A stretch of DNA of 46,852 nucleotides from Agathobacter sp. (GCA_017481285.1 JAFUPI010000062.1:1-46852), one strand, 5' to 3'; positions 7,795 through 17,555 are shown, counted from the first letter of the stretch. Made by a program: numbers and translations. Notes: generated by a model from the sequence alone, not told the origin.

Positions 7795-8157
7795 CTACGC
7801 ATTATTCATATTTTCATTGTATTCGTAAAAAATCTGATAAATATCTATCTTGAGTGCATCAGATTCAATCATTCCAATAAACTTTGCTCCATAATGATAG
7901 CCATCTTCTGTTTCTTCACGACGAACAATTTCAATTACAGCTTCAATTGTTTCTTTTGTCCAAATCTGAAGCTTTGTGTTGTAATAGCTTCCTAATTCTA
8001 ACTGTGCTTTTGAAACGAAACCAATGCCACTTTTGGATAAGTCCGTAATATCTACATGAACCAATTTTAAGGTAGTTACCCCCTGATGATCATCAATACG
8101 TTCCAATTCTACAGTTACGTCCAAATCCAGACGTCTACTATTTCTTTTTTCATCCAT
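7795..8157 (-). CDS. PilZ-domain protein, likely cyclic-di-GMP receptor
   Basis: 120 residues, a single PilZ domain. Both c-di-GMP-binding motifs are intact: R5-x3-R9 (KRNSRR) and D39-L-S-K-S-G44 (DxSxxG). Such stand-alone PilZ proteins bind cyclic di-GMP and pass the signal to a partner protein. The partner is not known here. The gene heads an operon with aroA, an odd functional pairing. A receiver protein and an MshEN-like protein encoded at about 17 kb could belong to the same signalling network, but that is inference. Confidence 0.85.
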   Translation of the reverse strand: MDEKRNSRRLDLDVTVELERIDDHQGVTTLKLVHVDITDLSKSGIGFVSKAQLELGSYYNTKLQIWTKETIEAVIEIVRREETEDGYHYGAKFIGMIESDALKIDIYQIFYEYNENMNNA

Positions 8158-8210
8158 AGCTCATTCTCCCTATTGCAAAAACAATAATCCCTTACAATCA
8201 CTATATTTAT

Positions 8211-8239
8211 ATCATAGTATGTTTTGTCTATTTTTACAA
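8211..8239 (-). promoter_or_regulatory. Promoter of the PilZ-aroA operon
   Basis: On the minus strand TTGTAA (8234-8239), a 17-base spacer and TATGAT (8211-8216). It lies in the short gap behind the queA stop codon, so the operon does not depend on read-through from pheST-queA. Confidence 0.5.
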
Positions 8240-8242
8240 GTT

Positions 8243-9292
8243 TTAGTTCTTGGAAACATCTGCTATAAACATTGCATCACCAAAACTAAAGAAACGATAT
8301 CTTTCCTCTACAGCCTTGGCATAAGCAGCTAAAACATGCTCACGTCCTGCCAACGCAGAAACCAACATAACAAGTGTAGATTCTGGCAAATGGAAGTTAG
8401 TAATCAAGGCATCAATCACCTTGAACTGATAACCTGGATAAATAAATATCTCTGTCCATCCACTGCAAGCCTTTAACATTCCATTCTCATCAGCAGCCGA
8501 TTCTAAGGTTCTTGTACTTGTTGTACCAACAGAAATCACACGTTTTCCTTCTGCTTTTGCTTTATTAATCTTATCTGCTTCGGACTGTTCAATATTATAA
8601 AATTCCGAATGCATATGATGATTTAACAGATTATCTTCTTTTACCGGACGGAAGGTTCCAAGTCCGACATGAAGGGTAACTTCTGCTATCTCTACGCCTT
8701 TTGCCTTTACTGCTTCTAAAAGCTCTGGAGTAAAATGAAGTCCTGCCGTAGGTGCAGCCGCAGAGCCATCATGTTTTGCATATACCGTCTGATAACGGTT
8801 CTTATCCTGTAACTGATGTGTAATATATGGTGGCAAAGGCATCTGTCCCAACTGATCCAAAATTTCTTCAAAAATTCCATCATAATGGAACTGAATCAAA
8901 CGATTGCCTTCCTCAACAACATCAACTACCTCACCTACTAACAAACCATTACCAAATAAAATCTTAGTACCCGGTTTTGCTTTTTTACCTGGTTTTACTA
9001 ATGTTTCCCATACATCGTTTTCCTGACGTTTTAAAAGGAGTACTTCAATAGAGGCACCTGTTCCTTCACGTTCTCCCATCAGACGGGCAGGAATTACCTT
9101 GGTATTATTAACAACAAGGCAATCCCCCTCCTGAAGATAATCTAAAATATCACGAAATGTATGGTGTTCCACGTCGCCTGTGTTTTTATCCAACACAAGC
9201 AAACGCGAACTAGAACGATCCTCTAACGGATCCTGTGCAATTAATTCTTCTGGTAAATCAAAATAAAAATCAGATTTTAATAATTGTTCCAT
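8243..9292 (-). CDS. queA: tRNA preQ1(34) S-adenosylmethionine ribosyltransferase-isomerase
   Basis: Transfers and isomerises the ribosyl part of SAM onto preQ1 in the wobble base of tRNA, giving epoxyqueuosine. The 349 residues cover the full family length. Hallmarks are [21 protein letters not shown] at the N-terminus (the first 20 residues are diagnostic), [25 protein letters not shown] and [19 protein letters not shown]. It begins 2 bases after the pheT stop, so it is the third gene of the T-box operon. Queuosine modification and phenylalanine charging would then rise together. The preQ1-making genes are not in the window. Confidence 0.96.
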   Translation of the reverse strand: MEQLLKSDFYFDLPEELIAQDPLEDRSSSRLLVLDKNTGDVEHHTFRDILDYLQEGDCLVVNNTKVIPARLMGEREGTGASIEVLLLKRQENDVWETLVKPGKKAKPGTKILFGNGLLVGEVVDVVEEGNRLIQFHYDGIFEEILDQLGQMPLPPYITHQLQDKNRYQTVYAKHDGSAAAPTAGLHFTPELLEAVKAKGVEIAEVTLHVGLGTFRPVKEDNLLNHHMHSEFYNIEQSEADKINKAKAEGKRVISVGTTSTRTLESAADENGMLKACSGWTEIFIYPGYQFKVIDALITNFHLPESTLVMLVSALAGREHVLAAYAKAVEERYRFFSFGDAMFIADVSKN

Positions 9293-9294
9293 AA

Positions 9295-11715
9295 TTAACT
9301 TCTTAATTCTGCTCCTAAATTCTTACCAAGCTGTTTCAAAATCTTCTTAACAAATCCATCTACTGATTCTGGGCCAAAGGCTTCGTCCTTTGGAGTGAAC
9401 AATACGGTAAATGCCATACTCTTCTTATCTTCTCCAATCTGAGCACCTTCATAAATATCAAATAATTTGATGCTTGTAATGTATTTGCAAGCTTCCTTCA
9501 TGGTCTTTTCAATTTCACCACAAGTTACATTCTTGTCTACTACGATAGCTAAGTCACGCTGTTCTTCTGGGAATTTTGGCAATGGCTTAAACATTGCTTT
9601 CTTTCCATAGTACTGTGAAAGGACTTCTAAGTCGATTTCCATTAAGTACATTGGCACACGCATATCACATTCATCCATGATTTCATAGCTGAGTGTTCCA
9701 AGATAACCAACCTCTTCGCCATTACAGCTGATACTTGCAGTCTGGAATGGATGTAAGAAGGTCTTCGTCGCTGGTGTATATTCAAATTCTACATGTAAAG
9801 TCTTTGCAACTGTTTCTGCAATTCCTTTTAATGTGAAAAAGCTTTCATTTTCACCAAATACAGATACACAAAGTGTCTGGCGTTCTTCTGGATATTCCAC
9901 AAGTGGAAGTTCTTTTGCAATGAACTTCTTAGCCACTTCGTAAAGTCTGCCACTTAAGTTTGCTTTCTTCTGATTACGTTCTACTGCATGAATCATAGAT
10001 GCTGCAAGTGTAGTTCTCATGATAGAGATTTCTTCACTGAGTGGATTCATAATACGGATTGCATGACGTTCAGGAGCATCTTCAGGCAAACGTAATAAAT
10101 CAAGGTCAGATGGTGAGAAGAATGAGTAGTGAATACATTCATGAGCACCTGTGCCACAAAGAGCTTTTTTCAGTCTCATTTCGGTCTTCTGTTCTACAGT
10201 TTCTCCACCAGATGTAACAGTTGCAGTTGCAAGGAATGTAGGTGTGATATGTTCGTATCCATACATACGGATTACTTCTTCTGCTACATCCTGATAGCCT
10301 TCCATATCTTCACGATATGCTGGAACCTGGATTGTAAGTGTATCGCCATCCACCTTTGGTTCGAAGCAAAGGTTTGTCATGATGCGGATGATATCTTCTG
10401 TTGGAACTGTAATACCAAGTACTGCATTTACTTTTGCAATACTTACAGACATTTCACGTGGTTCTACGCTGTTTCCTGTATTTACATCTACATGTAATGC
10501 ACCTACTTTACCGCAGTTTAATTCTTCAATTAAGTGGCAAGCACGTTTTAAAGCCATAACAGTTGAGTATTCGTCAACACCTTTTGCATAGCGAGCACTT
10601 GAATCAGAAGATTTACCAACCGCTCTTGAAGTACGACGGATATTGTCGCGGGCAAATTTCGCAGATTCAAATAATACAGTTGTTGTAGTATCTTTGATTT
10701 CTGAATTTAATCCACCCATTACACCTGCTAATGCGACTGGTTTCACTCCGTCACAAATGAGCATATTTTCTGTAGTAAGTGTTAATTCGTCTTCATCTAA
10801 TGTAATGATTTTCTCGCCTTCAGCAGCACGACGAACGTTAATTGCATCACCTTCTAAGGTTGTGTAATCAAATGCATGCATTGGCTGTCCGAGTTCTTTT
10901 AAGATATAGTTTGTAATATCTACTACGTTAGAAATTGCACCAATACCTACAAGATTTAATCTACGTTTCATCCAAAGTGGAGATTCTTCGATTTTTACAT
11001 CATGAATATAGTGTGCACTATATCTGTGGCAGAGATCTGGACAATCTACTGTTACTTTGAAGTTTTCGATTGTAACATCATCTGCTGTATAATCCAAAGC
11101 TGGTGCTTTGAAAGGTTTTTCGAGTACAGCTGCGATTTCTCTAGCAATACCTACGATACTCTGGCAGTCTGGACGGTTTGCGGTAATACCAATGTCAAAA
11201 ATCCAATCATCTAAACCAAGGATAGGTTTTACATCTGCACCAACAGGAGCATCTTCTGGTAATACCAAAAGTCCATTGTATTCTGCACCTGGGTACATAT
11301 TTTCATTTACACCAAGTTCTACACCAGAACAAAGCATACCGTGAGATTCTACGCCACGTAATTTGCCTTTTCCGATAGTCATAACTCCTTCAACTGTCTT
11401 GTGGTCTTTTGCTGTTGCATATACAGTTGCACCAACCAATGCAGCTGGGAATTTTCCACCAGCATGAACGTTGTCTGCACCACAGCAAATCTGGAATGTA
11501 CCATGTTCGCCACAGTCTACCTGACATACATGAAGGTGTGTATCTGGAATAGGTTCACATTCTAATACATGACCTACTACTACTTTACTAATATCTTTTC
11601 CTACTTCATATAATTCTTCTACTTCAAAACCACAAGAAAATAATTTTTCTTCTAATTCCTGTGGAGTGATATCGATATCTACATAATCTTTTAACCAACT
11701 TAATGGTGCTATCAT
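9295..11715 (-). CDS. pheT: Phenylalanine--tRNA ligase beta subunit
   Basis: Beta subunit of the alpha2-beta2 enzyme that charges tRNA-Phe. The 806 residues have all the usual parts: N-terminal EMAP-type tRNA-binding domain (about 40-150, with [20 protein letters not shown]), B3/B4 editing domain (about 210-390), B5 domain (about 400-480), the catalytic-like core, and the C-terminal anticodon-binding FDX-ACB domain (about 710-806, starting [19 protein letters not shown]). It lies 24 bases after pheS and 2 bases before queA, under the same T-box. Confidence 0.97.
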   Translation of the reverse strand: MIAPLSWLKDYVDIDITPQELEEKLFSCGFEVEELYEVGKDISKVVVGHVLECEPIPDTHLHVCQVDCGEHGTFQICCGADNVHAGGKFPAALVGATVYATAKDHKTVEGVMTIGKGKLRGVESHGMLCSGVELGVNENMYPGAEYNGLLVLPEDAPVGADVKPILGLDDWIFDIGITANRPDCQSIVGIAREIAAVLEKPFKAPALDYTADDVTIENFKVTVDCPDLCHRYSAHYIHDVKIEESPLWMKRRLNLVGIGAISNVVDITNYILKELGQPMHAFDYTTLEGDAINVRRAAEGEKIITLDEDELTLTTENMLICDGVKPVALAGVMGGLNSEIKDTTTTVLFESAKFARDNIRRTSRAVGKSSDSSARYAKGVDEYSTVMALKRACHLIEELNCGKVGALHVDVNTGNSVEPREMSVSIAKVNAVLGITVPTEDIIRIMTNLCFEPKVDGDTLTIQVPAYREDMEGYQDVAEEVIRMYGYEHITPTFLATATVTSGGETVEQKTEMRLKKALCGTGAHECIHYSFFSPSDLDLLRLPEDAPERHAIRIMNPLSEEISIMRTTLAASMIHAVERNQKKANLSGRLYEVAKKFIAKELPLVEYPEERQTLCVSVFGENESFFTLKGIAETVAKTLHVEFEYTPATKTFLHPFQTASISCNGEEVGYLGTLSYEIMDECDMRVPMYLMEIDLEVLSQYYGKKAMFKPLPKFPEEQRDLAIVVDKNVTCGEIEKTMKEACKYITSIKLFDIYEGAQIGEDKKSMAFTVLFTPKDEAFGPESVDGFVKKILKQLGKNLGAELRS

Positions 11716-11739
11716 ATCTATTTACCAAACCTTTCTGTC

Positions 11740-12768
11740 TTATTTGTCGTTAAGCTGACCTAATACTTTTACATCAGATTCAAATAACATCTTGATGTTG
11801 TTGATACCGTATTTGAGCATTGCAGTACGTTCGATACCGATACCAAAAGCAAGTCCGCTGTATTCGTTAGGGTCAACACCACAGTTTTCTAATACGTGGT
11901 TGTTTACGATACCTGCACCAAGGATTTCTATCCAGCCTGTACCTTTACAAAGCTTACAGCCTTTTCCACCACATTCGAAACAGCTACAGTCTACTTCTAC
12001 CGATGGTTCTGTGAATGGGAAATAAGAAGGACGAAGACGTGTCTTAGTTCCTTCCCCATAAATCTTTTCTACGAACTTATCTAACATACCCTGCAAATCG
12101 CAAAGTGTAATGCCTTTGTCTACTACAAGTCCTTCCATCTGTGAGAACATTGGTGAATGTGTTGCGTCATCATCGGAACGGAACACCTTACCTGGTGATA
12201 AAATCTTGATAGGTGGCTGTTTCTTTTCCATTACATGAATCTGTCCAGCAGAAGTCTGTGTTCTAAGTAAGAACTCTGGAGATAAATAGAAGGTATCCTG
12301 CATATCTCTTGCTGGGTGATCCTGTGGAGTATTTAAAGCTGTAAAGTTATAGTAATCAGTTTCAATTTCTGGACCTTCGAAAATTTCAAAGCCCATACCT
12401 GCGAAAATATCAATAATTTCATTACGAACCAATGTAATTGGATGTAAGTTACCTTCTGCTACTGTTTCTGCTGGTAATGTAATATCGATTTTTTCTGCTT
12501 CATAACGAGCCTGTAATTCTTTCGCTTTCATCTTTTCATCATGACCGCCTAAGAATTCCAATGCCCAAGCTTTCAGCTCGTTTACACCTTTACCATAAGC
12601 TGCTTTTTCTTCGTTAGGGATGTTTTTCATCTCTTTCATCAAAAGACCGATTTTACCAGTCTTTCCATCCAAGAATAATTTCTTGAATTCATACACTTCT
12701 TTGGAAGAACTAAGTCCTTCTGCTCCTGCAATAATTTCCTGCTTAATTGCTTCTAAATTTGCGTTCAT
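11740..12768 (-). CDS. pheS: Phenylalanine--tRNA ligase alpha subunit
   Basis: Catalytic subunit that makes Phe-AMP and transfers Phe to tRNA. The 342 residues comprise an N-terminal coiled-coil arm (about 1-85) and a class II core with motif 2 around [18 protein letters not shown] and motif 3 at [19 protein letters not shown] Cys cluster (C-x-C-x2-C-x4-C-x2-C, in [18 protein letters not shown]) interrupts the core before EILGAG and could bind zinc; many model PheS proteins lack it. AGGAGC precedes the ATG with about 5 bases of spacing. It is the first gene behind the T-box leader. Confidence 0.97.
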   Translation of the reverse strand: MNANLEAIKQEIIAGAEGLSSSKEVYEFKKLFLDGKTGKIGLLMKEMKNIPNEEKAAYGKGVNELKAWALEFLGGHDEKMKAKELQARYEAEKIDITLPAETVAEGNLHPITLVRNEIIDIFAGMGFEIFEGPEIETDYYNFTALNTPQDHPARDMQDTFYLSPEFLLRTQTSAGQIHVMEKKQPPIKILSPGKVFRSDDDATHSPMFSQMEGLVVDKGITLCDLQGMLDKFVEKIYGEGTKTRLRPSYFPFTEPSVEVDCSCFECGGKGCKLCKGTGWIEILGAGIVNNHVLENCGVDPNEYSGLAFGIGIERTAMLKYGINNIKMLFESDVKVLGQLNDK

Positions 12769-12831
12769 TGCATGTGCTCCTTTTCTATAAATATTTTGGT
12801 TTAGTTTCTGTTACGCATTAGACTTTTTTAC

Positions 12832-12866
12832 AAAAAAAGTCCCTATATGCGCCAACATATAGGGAC
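12832..12866 (-). terminator. Regulated terminator of the pheS T-box
   Basis: An 11-bp stem, GTCCCTATATG paired with CATATAGGGAC, with a 6-base loop and a run of seven T on the minus strand. Its 5' part follows the T-box sequence, as expected for the terminator/antiterminator switch. Confidence 0.93.
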
Positions 12867-13147
12867 GAATAAAATCCGCGATACCACCCTGATTCCTGTT
12901 TTTTGCCAGTTCGAAAAACATACAAAATTCAGACTCTCATTGACTGCGTAACGTGCAGTGACTCGTCTTGGACTATTTTTGTTAGAGTAGCAATGCCACA
13001 CCTATCATAATTTCATCCAAGCAGCTCCTGTGGGAAATTCAGCAAATAATCAGTGCTTAAAAGAACTTACAGCCGATGATTCTTTCTCTCTGGAAGAATA
13101 ATTACCGCTTACTGAACACATTCATAGCCTTTTTCTTTTCAAAATCT
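12832..13147 (-). ncRNA. T-box riboswitch leader of pheST-queA
   Basis: The minus strand carries the near-invariant T-box sequence AGGGTGGTATCGCGGA (12876-12891), which pairs with the uncharged tRNA CCA end. It is followed by a terminator hairpin GTCCCTATATG/CATATAGGGAC (12839-12866) and seven T. Upstream is a stem I region with an AGAGAGAAAG segment and a likely specifier loop GAATTTCCCA, in which TTC (13034-13036) would match tRNA-Phe. Uncharged tRNA-Phe should stabilise the antiterminator and switch the operon on. The class call is firm; the exact specifier triplet was read by eye. Confidence 0.93.
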
Positions 13148-13153
13148 TTGAAT

Positions 13154-13182
13154 ATTTTAACATAAGCACCATCAAACTGCAA
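13154..13182 (-). promoter_or_regulatory. Promoter of the pheS T-box operon
   Basis: On the minus strand TTGCAG (13177-13182), a 17-base spacer and TAAAAT (13154-13159) with an upstream TG (extended -10, TGTTAAAAT). Start of transcription is predicted near 13147, about 30 bases after the end of the SpoIID-type gene. Confidence 0.65.
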
Positions 13183-13211
13183 GTAAATTTTACTCTTCTG
13201 TCCTATTTCCT

Positions 13212-14876
13212 CTAAATTTTCTTAATCACCACATTCTCAAAATAATAATCAATAATTTCCTTATAATTATAGCCTTTTTCAGCCATACCTCTGGCACCGT
13301 ACTGGCTCATACCAATACCATGGCCGTTGCCACCTCCACGAAGTACAATTTGTCCATCTGTATTCACCAAGACTTCAAAACAGGCACTCGGAATCATAGA
13401 AAGATCAGTTCTCACCTGTTCATTTTGCAAAATCACCTCCTGCAAATAGGCACCCAAAACCTTTCGAATCTTATTCTCATGCATTAACACTTCTGTTGTA
13501 TTTTCATAGGCTAGTTCTAATTCTGTTACATAGCCAGCTTCATTTCTCTTTTTTACAGTAATATCTTTTAAGGCCCCTTTTTCCGAATCATGAATCGTTG
13601 AAATATCTAATACTGCTTTCCACCGATAATAATTCGACACCGCATCATAGGAAACCTCCTGCTGAGTCATAAATCTGGAAAAATCTGAATCTTTTGTCAA
13701 ATCCAATCCTTCTGAAAATTCCAAGCCTGCACATGCAATATATTCTCGGTTTTCTCCACCCCATGAACTGGTATTATTCGTCACTCCTGGGCTTGTGGAA
13801 AAATAATAACAGGATATTAATTCTCCATTACAGGTTGCCACCTCTCCTATTGTACCATCAACCGCCGCATCCGTTTCTGCTGTACGATGTGTATTATGAT
13901 ATGCTTGGAAACTAGTCGTATTATCTACATTTGCACCATATTTTGCATAAGACTGATTATTCATATGTGTATATGCATAGGTTCTTGCACAAACCGCCTG
14001 CGCCTTTAATGCTTCTTCACCAAAACTTTTCGGCATTTCGGATGGAAGTACATATTTTAAATAAAGCTCCATCGGCAGCTCGTTCACAAGAACAATTCCC
14101 TGTGGTTCCAAATAGAAATGTAACTTTCCTTCAAATAATGCTCCCGTTTCATTCCCTTGTGCATCACATAGCATCATGCCATTTGCATCCTCTAATGTAT
14201 ATGTCGTAAGCCCGGCATCGCTCATATATTGGTTTATATGAATAATGGAATCATCTGATTTCTTTTTTACATAGACCTGTGAACGAAAAATATCACTACC
14301 ATTTTTCATTAACACACGTATATCACTTGGAACAATGTCTTCCTGCAAAATGATTCCACAAACAACACCTTTTTCCATTACACATTGTATGTTTGAAACC
14401 CCAATAATCATCTGAGTCCATTCTCTTTGCTTTACCTGTCCATCCACCAGCTGATAAATTGGTAAAGAAGTATTTTTTCGTTCTATTCCATGTTCCTTTA
14501 AAACCAATTCTCCTTCTGTATAGGACTGTAAAACACCTTTTATACTATCTGGTTTAATAGATATTTTGGATACTTTTTCTCCATCTATATGTATATCTCC
14601 AATCCCTGTATATTCCTGACTCATATTTCCATCTACTTCGTAGTTTTTGTAATCATACAAAAAAGTCAGTTTATTCCCATCATTTGATATTATGTACGCA
14701 TTTTCCAATACAACAGGTTGTCCCGTTTGAATGGACTCCTCAAAAAACCATGCTCTCTGCTCTTCTCCACTTGTATCTTTTACCATTTTCGCTAGAATTA
14801 CCCCTGTAAAAATAAGGCTTATCACTGTTAACAACAGGATAACCAACGTAATTTTCTTTTTAAAAATCCCTTTCAT
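13212..14876 (-). CDS. spoIID: SpoIID/LytB-domain protein (sporulation cell-wall factor)
   Basis: 554 residues. A basic start (MKGIFKKK) and one transmembrane helix (about 9-30) anchor it outside the membrane. The C-terminal half (about 255-550) is a SpoIID domain: LPMELYLKYVLPSEMPKSFGEEALKAQAVCARTYA (only a part is diagnostic), YYFSTSPGVTNNTSSWGG, and GGGNGHGIGMSQYGARGMAEKGYNYKEI near the end. Family members are lytic transglycosylases or amidase enhancers. SpoIID itself digests peptidoglycan during engulfment of the forespore. The roughly 220-residue N-terminal extension means it may be a paralogue rather than strict SpoIID. Its ribosome site (AAAGGA) is rather far, about 13 bases, from the ATG. 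It follows the 6S RNA gene closely. Confidence 0.85.
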   Translation of the reverse strand: MKGIFKKKITLVILLLTVISLIFTGVILAKMVKDTSGEEQRAWFFEESIQTGQPVVLENAYIISNDGNKLTFLYDYKNYEVDGNMSQEYTGIGDIHIDGEKVSKISIKPDSIKGVLQSYTEGELVLKEHGIERKNTSLPIYQLVDGQVKQREWTQMIIGVSNIQCVMEKGVVCGIILQEDIVPSDIRVLMKNGSDIFRSQVYVKKKSDDSIIHINQYMSDAGLTTYTLEDANGMMLCDAQGNETGALFEGKLHFYLEPQGIVLVNELPMELYLKYVLPSEMPKSFGEEALKAQAVCARTYAYTHMNNQSYAKYGANVDNTTSFQAYHNTHRTAETDAAVDGTIGEVATCNGELISCYYFSTSPGVTNNTSSWGGENREYIACAGLEFSEGLDLTKDSDFSRFMTQQEVSYDAVSNYYRWKAVLDISTIHDSEKGALKDITVKKRNEAGYVTELELAYENTTEVLMHENKIRKVLGAYLQEVILQNEQVRTDLSMIPSACFEVLVNTDGQIVLRGGGNGHGIGMSQYGARGMAEKGYNYKEIIDYYFENVVIKKI

Positions 14877-14905
14877 GCTATAATCTTATTCCTTTACTTG
14901 AAATC

Positions 14906-14936
14906 ACAAAAGGAGTTGCTAAATAAGCAACTCCTT
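14906..14936 (-). terminator. Terminator of the 6S RNA gene
   Basis: AAGGAGTTGCT and AGCAACTCCTT (14910-14936) form an 11-bp stem with a 5-base loop, followed on the minus strand by TTTGTGATTTC. The T run is short, so some read-through into the SpoIID-type gene is likely. Confidence 0.75.
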
Positions 14937-14956
14937 CTCTTAAGTAAATATGTAGT

Positions 14957-15179
14957 TTATCTTTTGTATATAATAATTACCCGAAATGCCGGTTCCTACA
15001 ATTTAGACGCCTAGCAAATGCTAGGTGGGTAACCGCAGTCTGCTTTCTGCCTTCCACTGAATCGAGGTGGCCTGACATCTGGCAGCTCATATAGGAATCC
15101 CGTTCAAAGTGATGTAGGTTCTAAATATATAGGATTGTCGCACATCCCAGGCAATTATCTTTTGTACTTATCTTTTGTA
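14957..15179. repeat. Three copies of a 12-base motif flanking the 6S RNA
   Basis: TTATCTTTTGTA (plus strand) occurs exactly at 14957-14968, 15155-15166 and 15168-15179. Two copies stand in tandem with a 13-base period at the 5' end of the RNA and one lies just past its 3' closing stem. As RNA the motif reads UACAAAAGAUAA. Confidence 0.85.
14970..15174 (-). ncRNA. ssrS: 6S RNA
   Basis: A minus-strand RNA of about 200 bases with its own promoter and a terminator downstream. The two ends pair (AATTGCCT near 15149-15156 with GGGTAATT near 14975-14982). Inside, TCCTATA pairs with TGTAGGA, and the apex is a long hairpin (CTGCC...GGCAG around CCAC...GTGG). This leaves a large internal bubble between the two helical parts, the shape of 6S RNA, which mimics an open promoter and holds sigma-A RNA polymerase. 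The segments TTTAGAACCTACA and TTGAACGGGATTCC match my memory of Clostridia 6S RNAs. It fills most of the 465-base gap between pckA and the SpoIID-type gene. Ends are approximate. Confidence 0.82.
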
Positions 15180-15180
15180 T

Positions 15181-15209
15181 ATTGTAAAAACCCATTTCTC
15201 TTTTGTTAA
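15181..15209 (-). promoter_or_regulatory. Promoter of the 6S RNA gene
   Basis: On the minus strand TTAACA (15204-15209), a 17-base spacer and TACAAT (15181-15186), placing the transcript start near 15174. It is a good sigma-A match and independent support for a stand-alone RNA gene. Confidence 0.65.
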
Positions 15210-15280
15210 TTTGATTATACTTGATTCTACACAAGAATTCAATTGGTAATATTTTATAAAAAGAGTTCGCGAGCTACACA

Positions 15281-15320
15281 TTAAAAAAACACCAGACACT
15301 TTTGTTAAAGCATCTGGTGT
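15281..15320 (-). terminator. Terminator of pckA
   Basis: ACACCAGA (15313-15320 read on the minus strand) pairs with TCTGGTGT (15289-15296), extended by further weaker pairs. It is followed by seven T on the minus strand. Confidence 0.85.
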
Positions 15321-15341
15321 AAAAATCAATTTAATTTTTGA

Positions 15342-16946
15342 TTAGAGCTGTGGACCTGCAGCAACAAGTGCTTTACCAGCTTCATTTCCTTCGTATTTAG
15401 CGAAGTTCTTAACGAAACGTCCAGCAAGGTCTTTTGCTTTTTCTTCCCATTCAGAAGCGTTTGCATATGTATCACGAGGATCAAGGATACCTGTGTCTAC
15501 ACCTGTAAGTTCTGTTGGAACTTCAAAGTTGAAGTATGGGATAGTCTTTGTATTAGCTTTTTCGATATCTCCGTTAAGGATAGCATCGATGATACCACGA
15601 GTATCTTTGATAGAGATACGTTTTCCTGTACCATTCCATCCTGTGTTTACTAAGTATGCTTTAGAACCGTTTTCTTCCATTTTCTTAACGAGTTCTTCTG
15701 CATATTTTGTTGGATGTAATTCTAAGAATGCCTGACCGAAGCATGCTGAGAATGTAGGTGTTGGTTCTGTAATACCACGTTCTGTACCAGCAAGTTTTGC
15801 TGTAAAGCCTGATAAGAAGTAGTATTTTGTCTGTTCTGGTGTAAGAACAGATACTGGAGGAAGTACGCCGAAAGCATCTGCTGATAAGAAGATAACGTTC
15901 TTAGCTGCTGGAGCTGCAGAAACTGGACGTACGATATTTTCGATGTGGTCGATTGGGTAAGATACACGTGTATTTTCTGTTACACTGCCATCTTTGAAAT
16001 CGATTTTGCCTTCAGCATCTACTGTAACGTTTTCAAGAAGAGCGTTTCTCTTGATTGCGTTGTAGATGTCTGGTTCAGATTCTTTATCAAGGTTGATAAC
16101 TTTAGCATAGCATCCACCTTCGAAGTTGAATACGCCATTGTCATCCCAACCATGTTCGTCATCACCGATAAGAAGTCTCTTTGGATCTGTAGATAATGTT
16201 GTTTTACCTGTTCCTGAAAGACCGAAGAAAATAGCTGTATTTTCGCCGTTCATATCTGTGTTTGCTGAACAGTGCATTGAAGCAATGCCTTTCAGTGGAA
16301 GGAAGTAGTTCATCATAGAGAACATACCTTTCTTCATTTCTCCACCGTACCATGTGTTTAAGATAACCTGTTCTTTGCTTGTAATGTTGAATGCTACTGC
16401 TGTTTCAGAGTTAAGTCCTAATTCTGCATAGTTTTCAACTTTAGCTTTAGAAGCGTTGTAAACGATGAAATCTGGTTCAAAGTTTTCAAGTTCAGCTTCT
16501 GATGGCTGGATAAACATATTCTTAACGAAATGTGCCTGCCAAGCTACTTCCATAATGAAACGTACAGCCATTCTTGTATCAACGTTTGCACCACAGAATG
16601 CATCAACAACATATAATTTCTTGTTAGAAAGTTCTGCTACAGCGAGATCTTTTAAAGTAGCCCATACTTCTTCTGACATTGGGTGGTTGTCGTTTTTGTA
16701 TTCGTCAGTTGTCCACCATACAGTGTCTTTAGAGTTTTCATCCATAACGATGTATTTATCTTTAGGAGAACGTCCTGTATAAATACCTGTCATAACGTTA
16801 ACTGCACCAAGTTCTGTTTCCTGACCAACTTCATAGCCTTCTAATCCAGCTACTGTTTCTTCTTCGAAAAGAACTTCGTAAGATGGGTTGTACACGATTT
16901 CAGACACACCTGAAATGCCATACTGTGATAAATCGATTTTTGCCAT
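15342..16946 (-). CDS. pckA: Phosphoenolpyruvate carboxykinase (ATP)
   Basis: Interconverts oxaloacetate + ATP and PEP + CO2 + ADP. In gut Clostridia it may run in either direction, for gluconeogenesis or CO2 fixation. The full-length protein has 534 residues. The kinase loop [14 protein letters not shown] (about 243-256) and the metal motif [19 protein letters not shown] are intact, as is [15 protein letters not shown] further on. [10 protein letters not shown] near residue 60 binds substrate. AGAGGT precedes the ATG. It has its own consensus-like promoter with a leader of about 95 bases and its own terminator, so it is monocistronic. Confidence 0.97.
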   Translation of the reverse strand: MAKIDLSQYGISGVSEIVYNPSYEVLFEEETVAGLEGYEVGQETELGAVNVMTGIYTGRSPKDKYIVMDENSKDTVWWTTDEYKNDNHPMSEEVWATLKDLAVAELSNKKLYVVDAFCGANVDTRMAVRFIMEVAWQAHFVKNMFIQPSEAELENFEPDFIVYNASKAKVENYAELGLNSETAVAFNITSKEQVILNTWYGGEMKKGMFSMMNYFLPLKGIASMHCSANTDMNGENTAIFFGLSGTGKTTLSTDPKRLLIGDDEHGWDDNGVFNFEGGCYAKVINLDKESEPDIYNAIKRNALLENVTVDAEGKIDFKDGSVTENTRVSYPIDHIENIVRPVSAAPAAKNVIFLSADAFGVLPPVSVLTPEQTKYYFLSGFTAKLAGTERGITEPTPTFSACFGQAFLELHPTKYAEELVKKMEENGSKAYLVNTGWNGTGKRISIKDTRGIIDAILNGDIEKANTKTIPYFNFEVPTELTGVDTGILDPRDTYANASEWEEKAKDLAGRFVKNFAKYEGNEAGKALVAAGPQL

Positions 16947-17048
16947 AATCTTTTACCTCTTTCTTTATGTATTAATTTTAACATTGCTAACGATTAGAAA
17001 AACCCTTTCAAAAAGCAATCGAAAGTCATCCATGTTAATATATTCCAT

Positions 17049-17077
17049 ATTATATCTATTGATATCTTTTTCGTCAA
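17049..17077 (-). promoter_or_regulatory. Promoter of pckA
   Basis: On the minus strand TTGACG (17072-17077), a 17-base spacer and a perfect TATAAT (17049-17054). Predicted start near 17042 gives a leader of about 95 bases. TTAACAT near its 5' end could pair with ATGTTAA nearer the gene, so the leader may be folded. Confidence 0.72.
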
Positions 17078-17107
17078 TACCTCTCTTCCATTTTTCACCA
17101 TAAAAAC

Positions 17108-17136
17108 TTGCGTTTCTATTTTTAAAGGTGTAATAT
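17108..17136 (+). promoter_or_regulatory. Promoter of the receiver/CheX-like operon
   Basis: TTGCGT (17108-17113), 17-base spacer, TAATAT (17131-17136). Transcription would start near 17143, about 33 bases before the ATG; the leader contains AGGGAAAAGGGG as the ribosome site. It is divergent from the pckA promoter about 30 bases away. Confidence 0.55.
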
Positions 17137-17175
17137 AAACATATATTTATTTTTAGGGAAAAGGGGTTTTAAAAA

Positions 17176-17550
17176 ATGAGTATTGATGAAGGAAAAGTTT
17201 TAATTTGTGATGATTCTATTTTAGCACGCAAACAAATTAAAGATATCATTTCTATCGTAGGCAATCCTACTATCTTAGAAGCATCCGATGGTGAAGGTGC
17301 AATTGAAATGTATAAAGCGCATAAACCTGATTTGGTATTCCTTGATATTGTTATGCCAAAGAAAGACGGAAATATCGCTATTGAAGAAATCATGGCTTAT
17401 GATAAAGATGCAGTAATTATTATCGTATCCTCTGTTGGTACACATTCTCAATTAAAATGCGCATTGGAAGCTGGAGCTACTGATTTCATTCAGAAGCCAA
17501 TCAATAAAATTCAGATTATTGATGCACTTAATAAATATCTCGGAAGGTAA
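17176..17550 (+). CDS. Single-domain response regulator (CheY-like)
   Basis: 124 residues, a lone receiver domain with no output domain. All key residues are present: acid pocket D12-D13, phosphate acceptor D57 in FLDIVMPKKDG, switch S85, and K107 in QKP. Phosphorylation by an unknown histidine kinase would change its binding to a partner. The next gene starts 5 bases after its stop and encodes an MshEN/CheX-like protein. CheX domains dephosphorylate CheY-type receivers, so the two products are likely to work together. No kinase or chemoreceptor gene is nearby. Confidence 0.92.
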   Translation: MSIDEGKVLICDDSILARKQIKDIISIVGNPTILEASDGEGAIEMYKAHKPDLVFLDIVMPKKDGNIAIEEIMAYDKDAVIIIVSSVGTHSQLKCALEAGATDFIQKPINKIQIIDALNKYLGR

Positions 17551-17555
17551 AAACT

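Noticed and set aside
10129-10497. Plus-strand frame of 122 codons, Cys/Phe-rich
   Set aside because: Lies antisense within pheT, which has strong family motifs throughout; no ribosome site or domain.
14957-15179. CRISPR-like repeats
   Set aside because: Only three 12-base copies with irregular spacing around an RNA gene; no repeat-spacer pattern.
14941-15180. tmRNA or riboswitch for pckA or spoIID
   Set aside because: No tRNA-like ends or tag frame, and the paired ends, internal bubble and own promoter fit 6S RNA better.
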